Assembly: GCA_029976065.1 (NCBI GenBank)
Contig: JARKNV010000002.1
Location: 62,001 to 126,000 of the forward strand
Reading direction: 5' to 3'
From: Selenomonadales bacterium
GTDB lineage: Bacteria; Bacillota; Negativicutes; Sporomusales; UBA7701
Length of the DNA: 64,000 bases
The notes under the pieces were generated by a model that worked only from the letters and a program-made list of their open reading frames with translations, was not told the origin of the DNA and made no database searches. A program made the position numbers and the translations under genes. Shown here one piece after another: positions 55,962 through 64,000 of this stretch. Numbering within the stretch: the first letter of the stretch is position 1; the number at the start of each line of letters is the position of its first letter.

Positions 55962-57218
55962 GTGGAAAGACTTATTGTCAGCGGTGGGAAAAGGCTGTCT
56001 GGCAGCATCAAAATCAGCGGCGCCAAGAACGCCGTATTGCCGATTATCGCGGCCTCGCTTCTGGGGACCACGACCAGCCGGCTTGAGGAGATACCCGCCC
56101 TTGAAGACGTCGGCACGATCAGCGAGGTGCTGGGTTATCTCGGCGTAGGCGTCTCGAAGGAAGAAGCCGGCACGCTGATCGTCGACAGCGCCAATCTGAC
56201 CTGCTGCGAGGCTCCTTACGAGCTTGTCCGCAAGATGCGGGCATCCTTCCTCGTCATGGGCCCGCTGCTCGCCAGGGCCGGACAGGCGCGCATCTCCCTG
56301 CCGGGCGGCTGCGCCATCGGCACCAGGCCGATTGACTTGCATCTTAAAGGTTTCGAGGCTTTGGGAGCGGAGATCGTCCTCGGCCACGGCTATATAGAGG
56401 CCAGAACGAAACAGCGGCTGAAGGGGGCGCGGATTTACCTCGACTTTCCCAGCGTCGGCGCCACCGAGAACATCATGATGGCCGCCTCCCTGGCCGAGGG
56501 GCAGACCATTCTCGAAAATCCCGCCGAGGAGCCCGAGATCGTCGACTTGGCCAACTATCTCAACGCCATGGGCGCGAGGATCCGCGGCGCGGGCACCAAC
56601 GTCATTCGCATCGAAGGCGTGAAGGAACTCAAAGGCACCACCCACGCCGTCATTCCCGACCGGATCGAGGCCGGCACCTACATGGTCGCGGCGGCGATCA
56701 CCGGCGGCGACGTCTGGCTGGAGAACGCCCTGTCCGAACATCTCAAGCCGGTCACCGCCAAGCTCAAGGAGGCGGGCGTGGCGATCGAGGAAAAGATCGA
56801 CGGCGTGAGGGTCCGCGGCAAGGCGGAGGTCAAGTCGGTGGATGTGAAAACGCTTCCCTATCCCGGGTTCCCCACCGACATGCAGTCCCAGTTCATGGCG
56901 CTGATGACGGTGGCCAACGGTACTAGCGTCATCACCGAGACGGTGTTTGAGAACCGCTTCATGCATGTGGACGAACTGAAGCGGATGGGAGCCAGCGTCA
57001 AAATCGAGGGCCGCAGTGCGATTGTGGAAGGGGTGCCCAACCTGACCGGCTGCCCGGTCAAGGCCACCGACCTCCGGGCCGGAGCCGCACTGGTGCTGGC
57101 GGGCCTGGTGGCCGAGGGCAAAACCGAGATAAGCTGCATTCATCATATCGATCGCGGGTACGAAGATATCGTCGGAAAACTGGCAAGCCTGGGCGCGGAT
57201 ATCGTCCGGGTGGGATAG
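55962..57218 (+). CDS. murA: UDP-N-acetylglucosamine 1-carboxyvinyltransferase
   Basis: First committed enzyme of peptidoglycan synthesis, joining enolpyruvate to UDP-GlcNAc. 418 residues. Substrate lysine and asparagine in [12 protein letters not shown] (about residues 18-23), catalytic cysteine in [14 protein letters not shown] (C117), the fosfomycin target. GGTGGGAGGAAAGTAA precedes the GTG start. It is followed by a terminator and then spoIID, the Firmicute order. Confidence 0.97.
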   Translation: MERLIVSGGKRLSGSIKISGAKNAVLPIIAASLLGTTTSRLEEIPALEDVGTISEVLGYLGVGVSKEEAGTLIVDSANLTCCEAPYELVRKMRASFLVMGPLLARAGQARISLPGGCAIGTRPIDLHLKGFEALGAEIVLGHGYIEARTKQRLKGARIYLDFPSVGATENIMMAASLAEGQTILENPAEEPEIVDLANYLNAMGARIRGAGTNVIRIEGVKELKGTTHAVIPDRIEAGTYMVAAAITGGDVWLENALSEHLKPVTAKLKEAGVAIEEKIDGVRVRGKAEVKSVDVKTLPYPGFPTDMQSQFMALMTVANGTSVITETVFENRFMHVDELKRMGASVKIEGRSAIVEGVPNLTGCPVKATDLRAGAALVLAGLVAEGKTEISCIHHIDRGYEDIVGKLASLGADIVRVG

Positions 57219-57234
57219 CAGAATAGAAGAAGGG

Positions 57235-57257
57235 GCGGCCCAGGCGGGCCGCTCTTT
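57235..57257 (+). terminator. Intrinsic terminator after murA
   Basis: Seven-base stem GCGGCCC / GGGCCGC with a four-base loop and a TCTTT tail, 16 bases after the stop. Confidence 0.65.
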
Positions 57258-57274
57258 ATGTTTATCGATGCTTG

Positions 57275-57303
57275 TCATATAGCATCCGCCCGCCGCATAT
57301 GAT
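57275..57303 (+). promoter_or_regulatory. Candidate sigma-E promoter of spoIID
   Basis: TCATATA, 14 bases, CATATGAT. This fits the Bacillus sigma-E pattern (KMATATT, N14-15, CATACAMT) at 6 of 7 and about 6 of 8 positions. It lies 28 bases before the spoIID start; spoIID is a known sigma-E gene in Bacillus. Confidence 0.6.
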
Positions 57304-57331
57304 TGGGTACATAAGTGCGGGAGGGGCGGGC

Positions 57332-58324
57332 GTGAAAAAGGTGTTGGCGCTGACCGTCTTGCTGGTTATTGTCGCCGTCATCGTTGTTCCCGCGGTGGTG
57401 CTGTACGGCCTGGGCGGGCCGGCGGGACCGCGGCCGGCGGCGGTGCGCAAAGGCGAGGACGTCCCCATCAGGGTCTACCTCCACGAGCAGGACCGGATCG
57501 TGGAGATGAGCCTGGAGGATTACGTCAAAGGCATGGTCGCGGCCGAAATGCCGGCCGAGTTCGACCTGGAGGCCCTCAAGGCCCAGGCGGTGGCCGGCAG
57601 GACATATGCGGTCAAACAGATGGTGCTGTTCGGCGGCAGTGGACTGGCCGGCCGGCCGGGGGCGGATGTGAGCACCGATCCAGCCCAGAGCCAGGCGTGG
57701 CTGAACACCCTGCAGCTTCGGGATCGCTGGGGGCCGTTCAACTTCGACCGCTACTGGGATAAGATCGGGCGGGCGGTCGATGAGACGCGCGGACTGATCG
57801 CAACATATAACGGCGAACCGATCAACGCCGTCTTCCATTCCACCAGCGGCGAGCGCACCGCCGCGGCAAAAGAGGTGTGGGGGTTCGACTACCCGTACCT
57901 GCAAAGTGTCGCCTGCAGCTGGGACAAAAAATCGCCCCGTTACAGCGACAGCAAGGAATACAGTTTCAGTGAGCTGGAGCAGCGCCTGGGAGCGGATGCC
58001 GGCGTGGTCGCGGCCGCGGCCCAGGGCGGCGGCGCGGTGGCCCAGATCATCGACCGCACCGAGTCGGGGCGGGTGAGCACGGCCAGGGTTGGCAGCAAAA
58101 CGTTCAGCGGTCTTGATCTGCGCCAGAAGTTGGAACTGCGTTCAAGCAATTTTGTCCTGGAAACCAGGGACGGCAAGGTGGTATTCAAAACCACCGGCTA
58201 CGGCCACGGGGTGGGCCTGTGCCAGTACGGCGCGAACGGTATGGCCAAGGAGGGCAAGGATTTCCGCGCCATCCTGACCTACTACTATACCGGCATAAAG
58301 ATCGCCAGCATCCACGAATCGTAG
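57332..58324 (+). CDS. spoIID: Stage II sporulation protein D
   Basis: Lytic transglycosylase needed for mother-cell engulfment. 330 residues: an N-terminal membrane anchor (KKVLALTVLLVIVAVIVVPAVV), then the SpoIID domain with LEDYVKGMVAAEMPAEFDLEALKAQAVAGRTYA, containing the catalytic glutamate (AAEMP), FHSTSGERT and GYGHGVGLCQYGANGMA. The GTG start after GGGAGGGGCGGGC was chosen; an upstream in-frame start would cover the sigma-E-like promoter. It implies endospore formation. Works with SpoIIP and SpoIIM, not in this window. Confidence 0.97.
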   Translation: MKKVLALTVLLVIVAVIVVPAVVLYGLGGPAGPRPAAVRKGEDVPIRVYLHEQDRIVEMSLEDYVKGMVAAEMPAEFDLEALKAQAVAGRTYAVKQMVLFGGSGLAGRPGADVSTDPAQSQAWLNTLQLRDRWGPFNFDRYWDKIGRAVDETRGLIATYNGEPINAVFHSTSGERTAAAKEVWGFDYPYLQSVACSWDKKSPRYSDSKEYSFSELEQRLGADAGVVAAAAQGGGAVAQIIDRTESGRVSTARVGSKTFSGLDLRQKLELRSSNFVLETRDGKVVFKTTGYGHGVGLCQYGANGMAKEGKDFRAILTYYYTGIKIASIHES

Positions 58325-58334
58325 TCCGGCGAGC

Positions 58335-58378
58335 CCGCTGACGACACCGGGACGGGTGTTATCAGCGGCCTCTTTTTT
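58335..58378 (+). terminator. Intrinsic terminator after spoIID
   Basis: CCGCTGACGACACC pairs with GGTGTTATCAGCGG (14 positions, two imperfect), loop of six, then TCTTTTTT. Confidence 0.75.
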
Positions 58379-58407
58379 GGGAATAATGGGCATAAGAGGT
58401 GATTCTT

Positions 58408-59079
58408 ATGCCATGGCCCGAAAACTTATTCGAGGAACTGAAACGGCTGCGGGCGAGACGGACTTGGACCGAGCCGCGGCCGGTGTATGTCGCCACCGGA
58501 ATGATCGTCATGGCGGCCGTGCTGATGCTGGTCGTCGTCAGCGGGGTCAAGCAGCCGGCGGTGCCGGTGCCGACTTCGCCACAGGTCCGCCTCGAAGCGC
58601 CGCCGGGCAGCGTTGCCGCCGTCCGGGCGGCCGACAGGCGTATGTCCGGGCCAGCGGTCGAGCCGGTCGCGGCCGGGCCGCGGCAAAATGATAAGCCCCG
58701 CCGGCCGGTGCCCGGCCCGGTCACGGTCGCCTTCGGCTGGCAGCAGCATCCTTTGTACGGCGACTGGCGCTATCATCCCGGAGCGGACCTCGCTGCGCCG
58801 CCCGACGGCGTCGTGCGGGCGGTGTGGGGCGGACGGGTGACGGAAGTATATCTGGACAAACGATACGGGCTTACGGTGGCGGTGGCCGGGAACGGCCACA
58901 CAGTCTACTACGGTTCGCTGGCCCGCGCCACCGTGGACCGTCACCAGCAGATCGCCGCCGGCGCGGCTATCGGCATCGCCGGGGAGGCGCCGGAGGAACG
59001 CTATCCGCACCTCCATCTGGCGGTCAAAAACGGCGAGCGGTTCGTCGACCCGCAGGAAATACTGGCGGAAAGCGAATGA
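58408..59079 (+). CDS. M23 peptidase domain membrane protein (SpoIIQ-like)
   Basis: 223 residues: a short cytoplasmic N-terminus, one membrane helix (about 28-48), a proline-rich linker and a C-terminal LytM/M23 domain. Zinc ligands are kept: HPGADLA (H-x3-D) and HLHLAV (H-x-H). Position between spoIID and spoIIID is that of Bacillus spoIIQ; Bacillus SpoIIQ has lost its zinc site, whereas clostridial SpoIIQ keeps it, as here. It would sit in the forespore membrane and contact SpoIIIAH. Start chosen by AAGAGGTGATTCTT. The SpoIIQ identity is by synteny. Confidence 0.88.
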   Translation: MPWPENLFEELKRLRARRTWTEPRPVYVATGMIVMAAVLMLVVVSGVKQPAVPVPTSPQVRLEAPPGSVAAVRAADRRMSGPAVEPVAAGPRQNDKPRRPVPGPVTVAFGWQQHPLYGDWRYHPGADLAAPPDGVVRAVWGGRVTEVYLDKRYGLTVAVAGNGHTVYYGSLARATVDRHQQIAAGAAIGIAGEAPEERYPHLHLAVKNGERFVDPQEILAESE

Positions 59080-59111
59080 GATCTTTGCGGTCCCTGCTTT
59101 GCCTACGGGCG

Positions 59112-59140
59112 AAAATGCGTGACATGTCACGCATTTTTTT
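59112..59140 (+). terminator. Intrinsic terminator after the M23 gene
   Basis: Palindrome AAAATGCGTGACATGTCACGCATTTT, or 11-base arms around CATG, running into a T-run. The T side overlaps a candidate promoter for spoIIID. Confidence 0.85.
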
Positions 59141-59158
59141 ATTTTGTCCGCATATACA
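59131..59158 (+). promoter_or_regulatory. Candidate sigma-E promoter of spoIIID
   Basis: GCATTTT, 13 bases, CATATACA, 35 bases before the spoIIID start. Similar to the site before spoIID, though the spacer is one base shorter. The -35 overlaps the terminator of the gene before. Confidence 0.4.
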
Positions 59159-59193
59159 TGGTAGCAAACGGAGGGCGAGGGGGAAAATGGGAT

Positions 59194-59460
59194 ATGAAGG
59201 ACTATATCCGCAAGCGGGTGCTGGACATCTGTAACCACATTCTTGAAAGCAAAAACACGGTAAGACAGACGGCAACCGTTTTCGGGGTGAGCAAAAGTAC
59301 CGTACATAAAGATATGATCGAACGACTGCCCACCATTAACAAACGGCTGGCAAACAAGGTGCGTCACATCCTGGAGATCAATAAGGCCGAACGCCATATC
59401 CGCGGCGGCGAGGCCACCAGGAAGAAGTATAAAGACGGCAAAGAAAATAGTGAGAAATAA
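59194..59460 (+). CDS. spoIIID: Sporulation transcriptional regulator SpoIIID
   Basis: 88-residue DNA-binding protein acting in the mother cell. The helix-turn-helix is in KNTVRQTATVFGVSKSTVHKDMIERLP, followed by the basic region with NKAERHIRGGEATRKKYK; the N-terminus is MKDYIRKRVLDICNHILES. Size and sequence match SpoIIID closely. The ATG after GAGGGGGAAAATGGGAT was chosen; in-frame codons upstream run into the terminator. It controls sigma-E-dependent genes and sigK in Bacillus. Confidence 0.97.
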   Translation: MKDYIRKRVLDICNHILESKNTVRQTATVFGVSKSTVHKDMIERLPTINKRLANKVRHILEINKAERHIRGGEATRKKYKDGKENSEK

Positions 59461-59600
59461 AAGGAATTAGTGTCATAAGATAGAATTAATAGTATTATTT
59501 ATTGCAAAGAGTGACAGTATTTTCGGCTTGCTCTTTTTTTTGGGCGTAGCGCGGACAAGCCTATTTGTGGAGATTGCAGCAGGGGGAAAGGAGTTTCGGA

Positions 59601-60629
59601 ATGTTCGGAATGTCTATGGATATCGGGGTCGACTTGGGAACAGCTACCGTATTGGTGTATATAAAGGGCAAGGGGATCGTTTTGCGCGAACCGTCGGTCG
59701 TGGCTATCGACCGCGACACCAACCGCATTATTGCCATCGGCGAGGAAGCCCGCCGGATGCTGGGCAGGACGCCGGGCAACATTGTCGCCATCCGTCCGTT
59801 GCGCGAAGGCGTTATCGCCGATTACGATACCACGGAAAGCATGCTCAGGCACTTCATCGAGAAGGTGGCCGGCAGGAGCATGTTCTTCAAACCGCGTATC
59901 ATGGTGTGCGTGCCGTCGGGCGTCACGACGGTGGAAAAACGGGCGTTGCTGGAAGCGGCCATGCAGGCCGGGGCCCGCAAGACGTATCTGATCGAAGAAC
60001 CGCTGGCGGCGGCTCTCGGCGCCGGCCTGGTGATATCCGAGCCCTGCGGCTCGATGGTCGTCGATATCGGCGGCGGCACGACCGACGTAGCGGTGCTCAG
60101 CCTCGGCGGCATCGTTGTCAGCGAGTCGCTCAGAGTCGGCGGCGACAAGTTCGACGAGGCGCTGGTGCGCTACATCAAGAAGGAATACAATATCATGATC
60201 GGCGAACGCACCGCCGAGGAGATCAAGGTCAACGTCGGCACCGCGTACCCTGCCGGTCGCAACGAGTCGATGGAGATCCGCGGCCGCGACCTGGTGTCCG
60301 GTCTGCCGAAAACGATGCGGATCGGGTCCACCGAAACGCGCGAAGCCCTGGCCGAGCCGATTTCCCTGATAATCGAGTGCGTCAAGACGGTCCTCGAGAA
60401 GACCCCGCCCGAACTGGCGGCCGACATCGTCGACCGCGGCATCGTCATGACCGGCGGCGGCTCGCTCCTCCACGGGCTGGACCGGCTCATCAGCCAGGAA
60501 ACGGGCATCCCCACCTATCTGGCCGACGACCCGCTGTCCTGCGTGGCGCTGGGGACCGGCAAGGCGCTGGAATCGCTCGAAACCCTTCAGGATTCACTGA
60601 CGACAATCAGAAAAGGCAGCATAGCCTGA
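59601..60629 (+). CDS. mreB: Rod shape-determining protein MreB/Mbl
   Basis: Bacterial actin of 342 residues, guiding cell-wall synthesis along the cell cylinder. Phosphate loops and actin motifs: [39 protein letters not shown], and [13 protein letters not shown]. It sits between spoIIID and the flagellar genes, the place of mbl in Bacillus, so it is probably the Mbl paralogue. The ATG after AAAGGAGTTTCGGA was chosen. Its N-terminus ([12 protein letters not shown]) lacks the membrane-binding helix of enteric MreB. A terminator follows. Confidence 0.95.
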   Translation: MFGMSMDIGVDLGTATVLVYIKGKGIVLREPSVVAIDRDTNRIIAIGEEARRMLGRTPGNIVAIRPLREGVIADYDTTESMLRHFIEKVAGRSMFFKPRIMVCVPSGVTTVEKRALLEAAMQAGARKTYLIEEPLAAALGAGLVISEPCGSMVVDIGGGTTDVAVLSLGGIVVSESLRVGGDKFDEALVRYIKKEYNIMIGERTAEEIKVNVGTAYPAGRNESMEIRGRDLVSGLPKTMRIGSTETREALAEPISLIIECVKTVLEKTPPELAADIVDRGIVMTGGGSLLHGLDRLISQETGIPTYLADDPLSCVALGTGKALESLETLQDSLTTIRKGSIA

Positions 60630-60638
60630 CAAGCCCGG

Positions 60639-60678
60639 CCGTCCGAGCGATACGCTCCTCGGACGGTCTTCATTTTTT
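60639..60678 (+). terminator. Intrinsic terminator after mreB
   Basis: Perfect nine-base stem CCGTCCGAG / CTCGGACGG with a ten-base loop and TCTTCATTTTTT. Confidence 0.8.
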
Positions 60679-60711
60679 CGCCCGTTCCACAACTTTCCTG
60701 GCGCCAAACGC

Positions 60712-60738
60712 TTAAGAAATCGTGCGTTTAACCGATAA
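60712..60738 (+). promoter_or_regulatory. Candidate sigma-28 (SigD/FliA) promoter of flgF
   Basis: TTAAGAAA, 11 bases, ACCGATAA. The -10 matches the flagellar consensus GCCGATAA at seven of eight positions and the spacing is exact; the -35 (TAAA core) is weaker. Twenty bases before the flgF start. Confidence 0.6.
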
Positions 60739-60758
60739 ATAGAGTAGGAGGTGAATGG

Positions 60759-61511
60759 ATGATACGGGGAATTTATACAGCCGGCTCGGGGATGATGACC
60801 GAAGCGACGCGGACCGACGTCATCGCCAACAACCTGGCGAACGCCAGCACGCCGGGCTTCCGCAAGGACATCGCCGTCAGCAAGGACTTTCGCGACATGC
60901 TCATCCAGCGGATCAACGACGGGCCGAACCGCCCGGCCATCGGCAGCATGGGAGTCGGTTCGGTCATCGACGAGGTCGCCACCATCCACGCGCAGGGGGG
61001 CATGAGGCCGACCGGCAACAAATACGATCTGGCCATCGAAGGCCGCGGCTTTTTCGCGGTGGAAACGCCGGCCGGGGTCCGCTACACCAGGAACGGCAGC
61101 TTCACCCGTAGCGGCGCCGGCGAACTGGTGACCCAGGACGGCTACCGGGTGCTTGGCCAGGGCGGCGCCATCAATCTCGGCGATCCCGAGGACGAGGTCT
61201 ATATCGTCGAGGACGGCCGGATAATGGTGGACAACGCCGAAGCCGACACGCTGCGAATCGCCGTCTTCGCCGACGAGAAGCAACTGGTCAAGGAAGGCGC
61301 GAACCTCTACGCCGCCGGACCCGGGCAACAGGAAGAGCCGGAAGCGGTGATCCAGGTGCGTGAGGGCTTTCTCGAACTTTCCGGCGTCAACGTCGTCTCC
61401 GAAATGGTCAACCTCATCACCGGCTACCGGGCGTACGAAATAAGCGCCAAAGCCGTGCAGGCGCACGACTCGCTGCTGGACAAGGCAGTGAACGAAGTAG
61501 GCAGAGTTTAA
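60759..61511 (+). CDS. flgF: Flagellar basal-body rod protein FlgF (FlhO-like)
   Basis: 250-residue rod/hook family protein. N-terminal signature GIYTAGSGMMTEATRTDVIANNLANASTPGFRKD, middle AIEGRGFFAVETPAGVRYTRNGSF, and C-terminal GVNVVSEMVNLITGYRAYEISAKAVQAHDSLLDKAV are typical of FlgF/FlgG proteins. It corresponds in position to Bacillus flhO. GTAGGAGGTGAATGG gives a strong ribosome-binding site. Exported by the flagellar type III system, so it has no signal peptide. A spacer of 142 bases precedes flgG. Confidence 0.94.
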   Translation: MIRGIYTAGSGMMTEATRTDVIANNLANASTPGFRKDIAVSKDFRDMLIQRINDGPNRPAIGSMGVGSVIDEVATIHAQGGMRPTGNKYDLAIEGRGFFAVETPAGVRYTRNGSFTRSGAGELVTQDGYRVLGQGGAINLGDPEDEVYIVEDGRIMVDNAEADTLRIAVFADEKQLVKEGANLYAAGPGQQEEPEAVIQVREGFLELSGVNVVSEMVNLITGYRAYEISAKAVQAHDSLLDKAVNEVGRV

Positions 61512-61525
61512 AGTTTAAGAATAAA

Positions 61526-61595
61526 GGTCGCTTCTGAACGACCGCAGTGCTGAAAAATAATGATTTGGGGCTGGACTGTTTTGCACGGAAGCCCC
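61526..61595 (+). other. Structured spacer between flgF and flgG
   Basis: GGTCG / CGACC (61526-61543) and GGGGCT / AGCCCC (61567-61595) are two small hairpins. The second pair is G-rich. No gene or named riboswitch is recognised. May be a processing site or weak terminator. Confidence 0.3.
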
Positions 61596-61653
61596 GGGGG
61601 TCGCCGACCGACTGAGGCGGCCTGAAATCGGAAAACCGGGAGGTAAACTTAAT

Positions 61654-62442
61654 ATGATGCGCGCGTTATGGACGGCCGGCACGGGCATGGTAGCCCAGCA
61701 GGCCAATATTGACGTTATTTCCAACAACCTGGCGAACGTCAATACCACCGGCTTCAAGAAAAGCCGCACCGACTTCCAGGACCTGATGTACCAGACCATC
61801 CGCCAGCCGGGGGCGACGACCGGCCCTGATACCCAATTGCCCACAGGCATCCAGATGGGCCACGGCGTCCGCCAGGTGGCCACGCAGAAGATCTACACAA
61901 CCGGCAACTTCCAGAACACCGGCAACGAGCTTGACGTCGCCATCGAAGGCGACGGCTTCTTCCAGATCACCATGCCGGACGGAACGCTGAATTACACCCG
62001 CGACGGCGCCTTCAAGCGGGACAGCACCGGCCGGATGGTGACGTCCGAGGGCTTTCCGCTCGAACCGCAGATAACCATCCCCGAGGGCGCCACCGAAATC
62101 AGCATTTCCTCCGACGGCCGCGTGACGGTCAAAATGCCCAACCAGACGGCCGCGCAGGATCTCGGCCAGATTCAGCTGGCCCGCTTCATCAACCCGGCCG
62201 GTCTGGAGAGCGTCGGCCGCAACCTCCTGAAGGAGACGGACGCCTCCGGCGCGCCGGTGGTATCCAACCCGGGCACGGACGGCGCCGGCACGCTTGTCCA
62301 GAAATACTTGGAGATGGCCAATGTCCAGGTTGTCGAAGAGATGGTCAACATGATCGTCGCCGAGCGCGCCTACGAGATGAACTCCAAGGCGATCACGACC
62401 AGCGACTCGATGTTGGAGATTGCCGCCAATCTTAAGCGTTAG
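61654..62442 (+). CDS. flgG: Flagellar basal-body rod protein FlgG
   Basis: 262-residue distal rod protein. It begins [52 protein letters not shown], which is characteristic of FlgG, has [15 protein letters not shown], and ends [35 protein letters not shown]. Equivalent to Bacillus flhP in position, but with flgA and flgH behind it, as in diderm bacteria. AACCGGGAGGTAAACTTAAT precedes the ATG. Confidence 0.97.
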   Translation: MMRALWTAGTGMVAQQANIDVISNNLANVNTTGFKKSRTDFQDLMYQTIRQPGATTGPDTQLPTGIQMGHGVRQVATQKIYTTGNFQNTGNELDVAIEGDGFFQITMPDGTLNYTRDGAFKRDSTGRMVTSEGFPLEPQITIPEGATEISISSDGRVTVKMPNQTAAQDLGQIQLARFINPAGLESVGRNLLKETDASGAPVVSNPGTDGAGTLVQKYLEMANVQVVEEMVNMIVAERAYEMNSKAITTSDSMLEIAANLKR

Positions 62443-62451
62443 GTGAAGGCA

Positions 62452-63423
62452 ATGGCTAGAATACTGGTGCTGCTGGCGGTCCTGTGCCTGTTGGCCGCGC
62501 CCGCTTGGGCCGCGCCTGTCGCGGTGGCGGTCAACGCCGAAGTTACCGTTACCGGGCCGCAGCTCACCCTCGGCGAACTGGCGTCGATAACCGGCGACGA
62601 CAAGGACAGAATCAAGGAACTGGCCGCCATCAAGCTCGGCAACGCTCCGTCGCCGGGACACCGCCTGGCCCTTACCAGCGACGCGCTGGGCGCGCGCCTG
62701 GCCGCTGCGAACGCCGACTTGAGCGAAATAACCTGGACGGTGCCGCCGACGATCGTCGTCACGACCGCCGCCCAGACCATCAGCGGCGAACGGCTGGCGG
62801 CGGCGGCGGCCGAAGCGTTGCAGAATCAGCTTGGCGGGGATGGCGACAACGAACTGGCGATAACCCCGCTCGGCACGGCGCCCGATATCCAGGTGCCCCT
62901 CGGCCATGTCGACCTCAAGGCCGATATGCCCGCCGGCATCCGCTACAATGCCCCCACCGGCGTCGTCGTGTCCGTCAGCACCGACGGGCGGCCGTTCACG
63001 ACGGTAAGCCTCCGCTTCAACGTCAAGGCTTATCAGCAGGTGGTGGTCGCGGCCCGCAACATCGCGGCCCGCGAAGAAATCACGACCGAGAATGTGCGTG
63101 TGGAACGGCGCGAAATAGGCAAGATGGCCGGCTATGTCACCAGCATCGACAAAGTGCTCGGCCTGGCCGCCCGCCGCCCGGTGACCGCCGGGACGCCGCT
63201 GACCGAGGCCGCCGTCGACAAGCCGGTGCTCATCAAGCGGGGCACGAATGTGACGATCCTCGTCAAGGCGGGCGGCATGGTCATAACCGCCGGCGGCCAG
63301 GCGATGCAGGAAGGCCGCGAAGGCGAGGTAATCCGGGTGCAGAACGTCATCTCCAAGCGGATCGTCAGCGCCCGGGTCGTCGATACGAATACCGTCCAGG
63401 TAATAATTTACGGTGGAAGGTGA
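62452..63423 (+). CDS. flgA: Flagellar P-ring assembly chaperone FlgA
   Basis: 323 residues with a signal peptide (MARILVLLAVLCLLAAPAWA), so periplasmic. The C-terminal ~140 residues form the SAF/FlgA domain: VVVAARNIAAREEITTENVRVERREIGKM, then ARRPVTAGTPLTEAAVDKPVLIKRGTNVTILVKAGG and the ending RIVSARVVDTNTVQVI. The N-terminal half is longer than in enterics (usual ~220), a feature of some diderm Firmicutes. ATG chosen after GGTGAAGGCA; a GTG three codons earlier is possible. FlgA assists the P-ring protein FlgI, expected beyond the window. Confidence 0.92.
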   Translation: MARILVLLAVLCLLAAPAWAAPVAVAVNAEVTVTGPQLTLGELASITGDDKDRIKELAAIKLGNAPSPGHRLALTSDALGARLAAANADLSEITWTVPPTIVVTTAAQTISGERLAAAAAEALQNQLGGDGDNELAITPLGTAPDIQVPLGHVDLKADMPAGIRYNAPTGVVVSVSTDGRPFTTVSLRFNVKAYQQVVVAARNIAAREEITTENVRVERREIGKMAGYVTSIDKVLGLAARRPVTAGTPLTEAAVDKPVLIKRGTNVTILVKAGGMVITAGGQAMQEGREGEVIRVQNVISKRIVSARVVDTNTVQVIIYGGR

Positions 63424-63430
63424 AGTGATC

Positions 63431-64000
63431 GTGGTGTCGAATATTCACATAAAAGTTATAATCCTGTCGATGGTCCTGGCGTTCGCGTTGCTCGTCCCGC
63501 TGCAGCCGCAGGCCGAGGCTGCGTCGCTGTGGAGCGACCAGACCAGCCTGTTCGGCGACCGTAGGGCGCGCTCCGTCGGCGACAGCCTGACGATCATCAT
63601 CGACGAGTCCTCGACCGCCAGCCGCAGCGGCAACTCCTCCAACTCCAAATCCGGCAGCACCGATATGAAAGCCGGCACCGGCATGCTGAAATTTATTGCC
63701 GCCGCCAACGCCAGCGGGAGCGACAGCTTTAAAAGCGAGGGCAAAATCTCCAACACCAACACCGTATCCGGCCGGATCACCGTCCAGGTGACGGCGGTCA
63801 AGCCGAACGGCAATCTTGTGGTCTCCGGGACGCAGAGCATCAATCAGAACGGCGAGGAGCAGAAAATAACCATCACCGGCGAGGTGCGCCCCGAGGATGT
63901 CAGCGTCGACAACGCCGTGATGTCGTACAACGTCGCCAACGCCCAGCTCAAGATCGCCGGCAAGGGCCCGATCGCCAACAAACAGCGGCAGGGAATCCTC
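63431..64000 (+). CDS. flgH: Flagellar L-ring protein FlgH, 3' end cut by window edge
   Basis: 190 residues visible, frame open at the last base. Family hallmarks are DRRARSVGDSLTIIIDESSTASRSG, then NTNTVSGRITVQVTAVKPNGNLVVSG and EVRPEDVSVDNAVMSYNVANAQLKIAGKG. A hydrophobic N-terminus (VIILSMVLAFALLVPLQPQAEAA) acts as signal peptide, but there is no lipobox cysteine, unlike enteric FlgH, which is an outer-membrane lipoprotein. The L-ring spans an outer membrane, so the host is probably diderm. The GTG seven bases after AAGGTGA was chosen; GTGs six bases before and three after are possible. Confidence 0.92.
   Translation, partial: MVSNIHIKVIILSMVLAFALLVPLQPQAEAASLWSDQTSLFGDRRARSVGDSLTIIIDESSTASRSGNSSNSKSGSTDMKAGTGMLKFIAAANASGSDSFKSEGKISNTNTVSGRITVQVTAVKPNGNLVVSGTQSINQNGEEQKITITGEVRPEDVSVDNAVMSYNVANAQLKIAGKGPIANKQRQGIL

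Overview
The window looks like a chromosomal segment of a GC-rich, endospore-forming, flagellated Firmicute with an outer membrane, most likely one of the Negativicutes (Sporomusaceae-like). Three things point there. The murA-spoIID-M23-spoIIID-mreB block is a sporulation-linked neighbourhood typical of spore formers. The same strand continues into flgF-flgG-flgA-flgH, and FlgH (the L-ring protein) is only expected in diderms. Gene order also follows Bacillus/Clostridia backbones: ispE-purR-glmU-prs-pth, rpmE-prfA-prmC-ywlC, ywlE-rpiB-ywlG-glyA-upp, wecB-atp operon-ywmB-murA-spoIID-spoIIID-mbl-flhO-flhP. No rRNA, tRNA, CRISPR array, transposase or phage gene was seen.

Layout. 1-5.2 kb: the 3' part of cyanophycin synthetase, a lone CheW, ispE, a GntR regulator and a MobA-like nucleotidyltransferase. 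5.3-13 kb: purR, ilvA, glmU, prs, an acetyltransferase, a membrane polysaccharide deacetylase, pth and a radical SAM protein. 13-15 kb: cyclopropane-fatty-acid synthase (minus strand), a CMD-fold protein without its cysteines, and rpmE. 15.3-19.2 kb: yqhQ-like, prfA, prmC, ywlC. 19.2-30.5 kb is an accessory stretch: AraC/DUF2000, PHP, dienelactone hydrolase, a TAXI-TRAP transporter (minus strand), small enzymes, two cupins, a secreted lipase with an unknown lipoprotein, an MntP-like pump, and a 48-residue gene on the minus strand. 30.6-34.2 kb: ywlE, rpiB, ywlG, glyA, upp.

34.2-45 kb is a second accessory stretch: aminotransferase, YhcH-like, sirtuin, comEB, a class A beta-lactamase-like protein, then the most interesting locus. 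There a PrpR-type sigma-54 activator faces an operon for a DASS anion transporter, a LarA-type nickel-pincer racemase and a two-subunit aconitase-family hydro-lyase, with a consensus -24/-12 promoter and palindromes between them. I infer a regulated catabolic route for a 2-hydroxy dicarboxylate, with D-malate/maleate or an alkylated malate as the leading guess.

45.4-64 kb: wecA/tagO-like and wecB (cell-envelope sugar precursors), the complete ATP synthase operon (atpZ, I, B, E, F, H, A, G, D, C), ywmB, murA, spoIID, a SpoIIQ-like M23 protein, spoIIID, mreB/mbl and the flagellar rod/ring genes, the last cut by the window end. Sequence-level promoter candidates fit this order: sigma-E-like sites before spoIID and spoIIID, and a sigma-28-like site before flgF.
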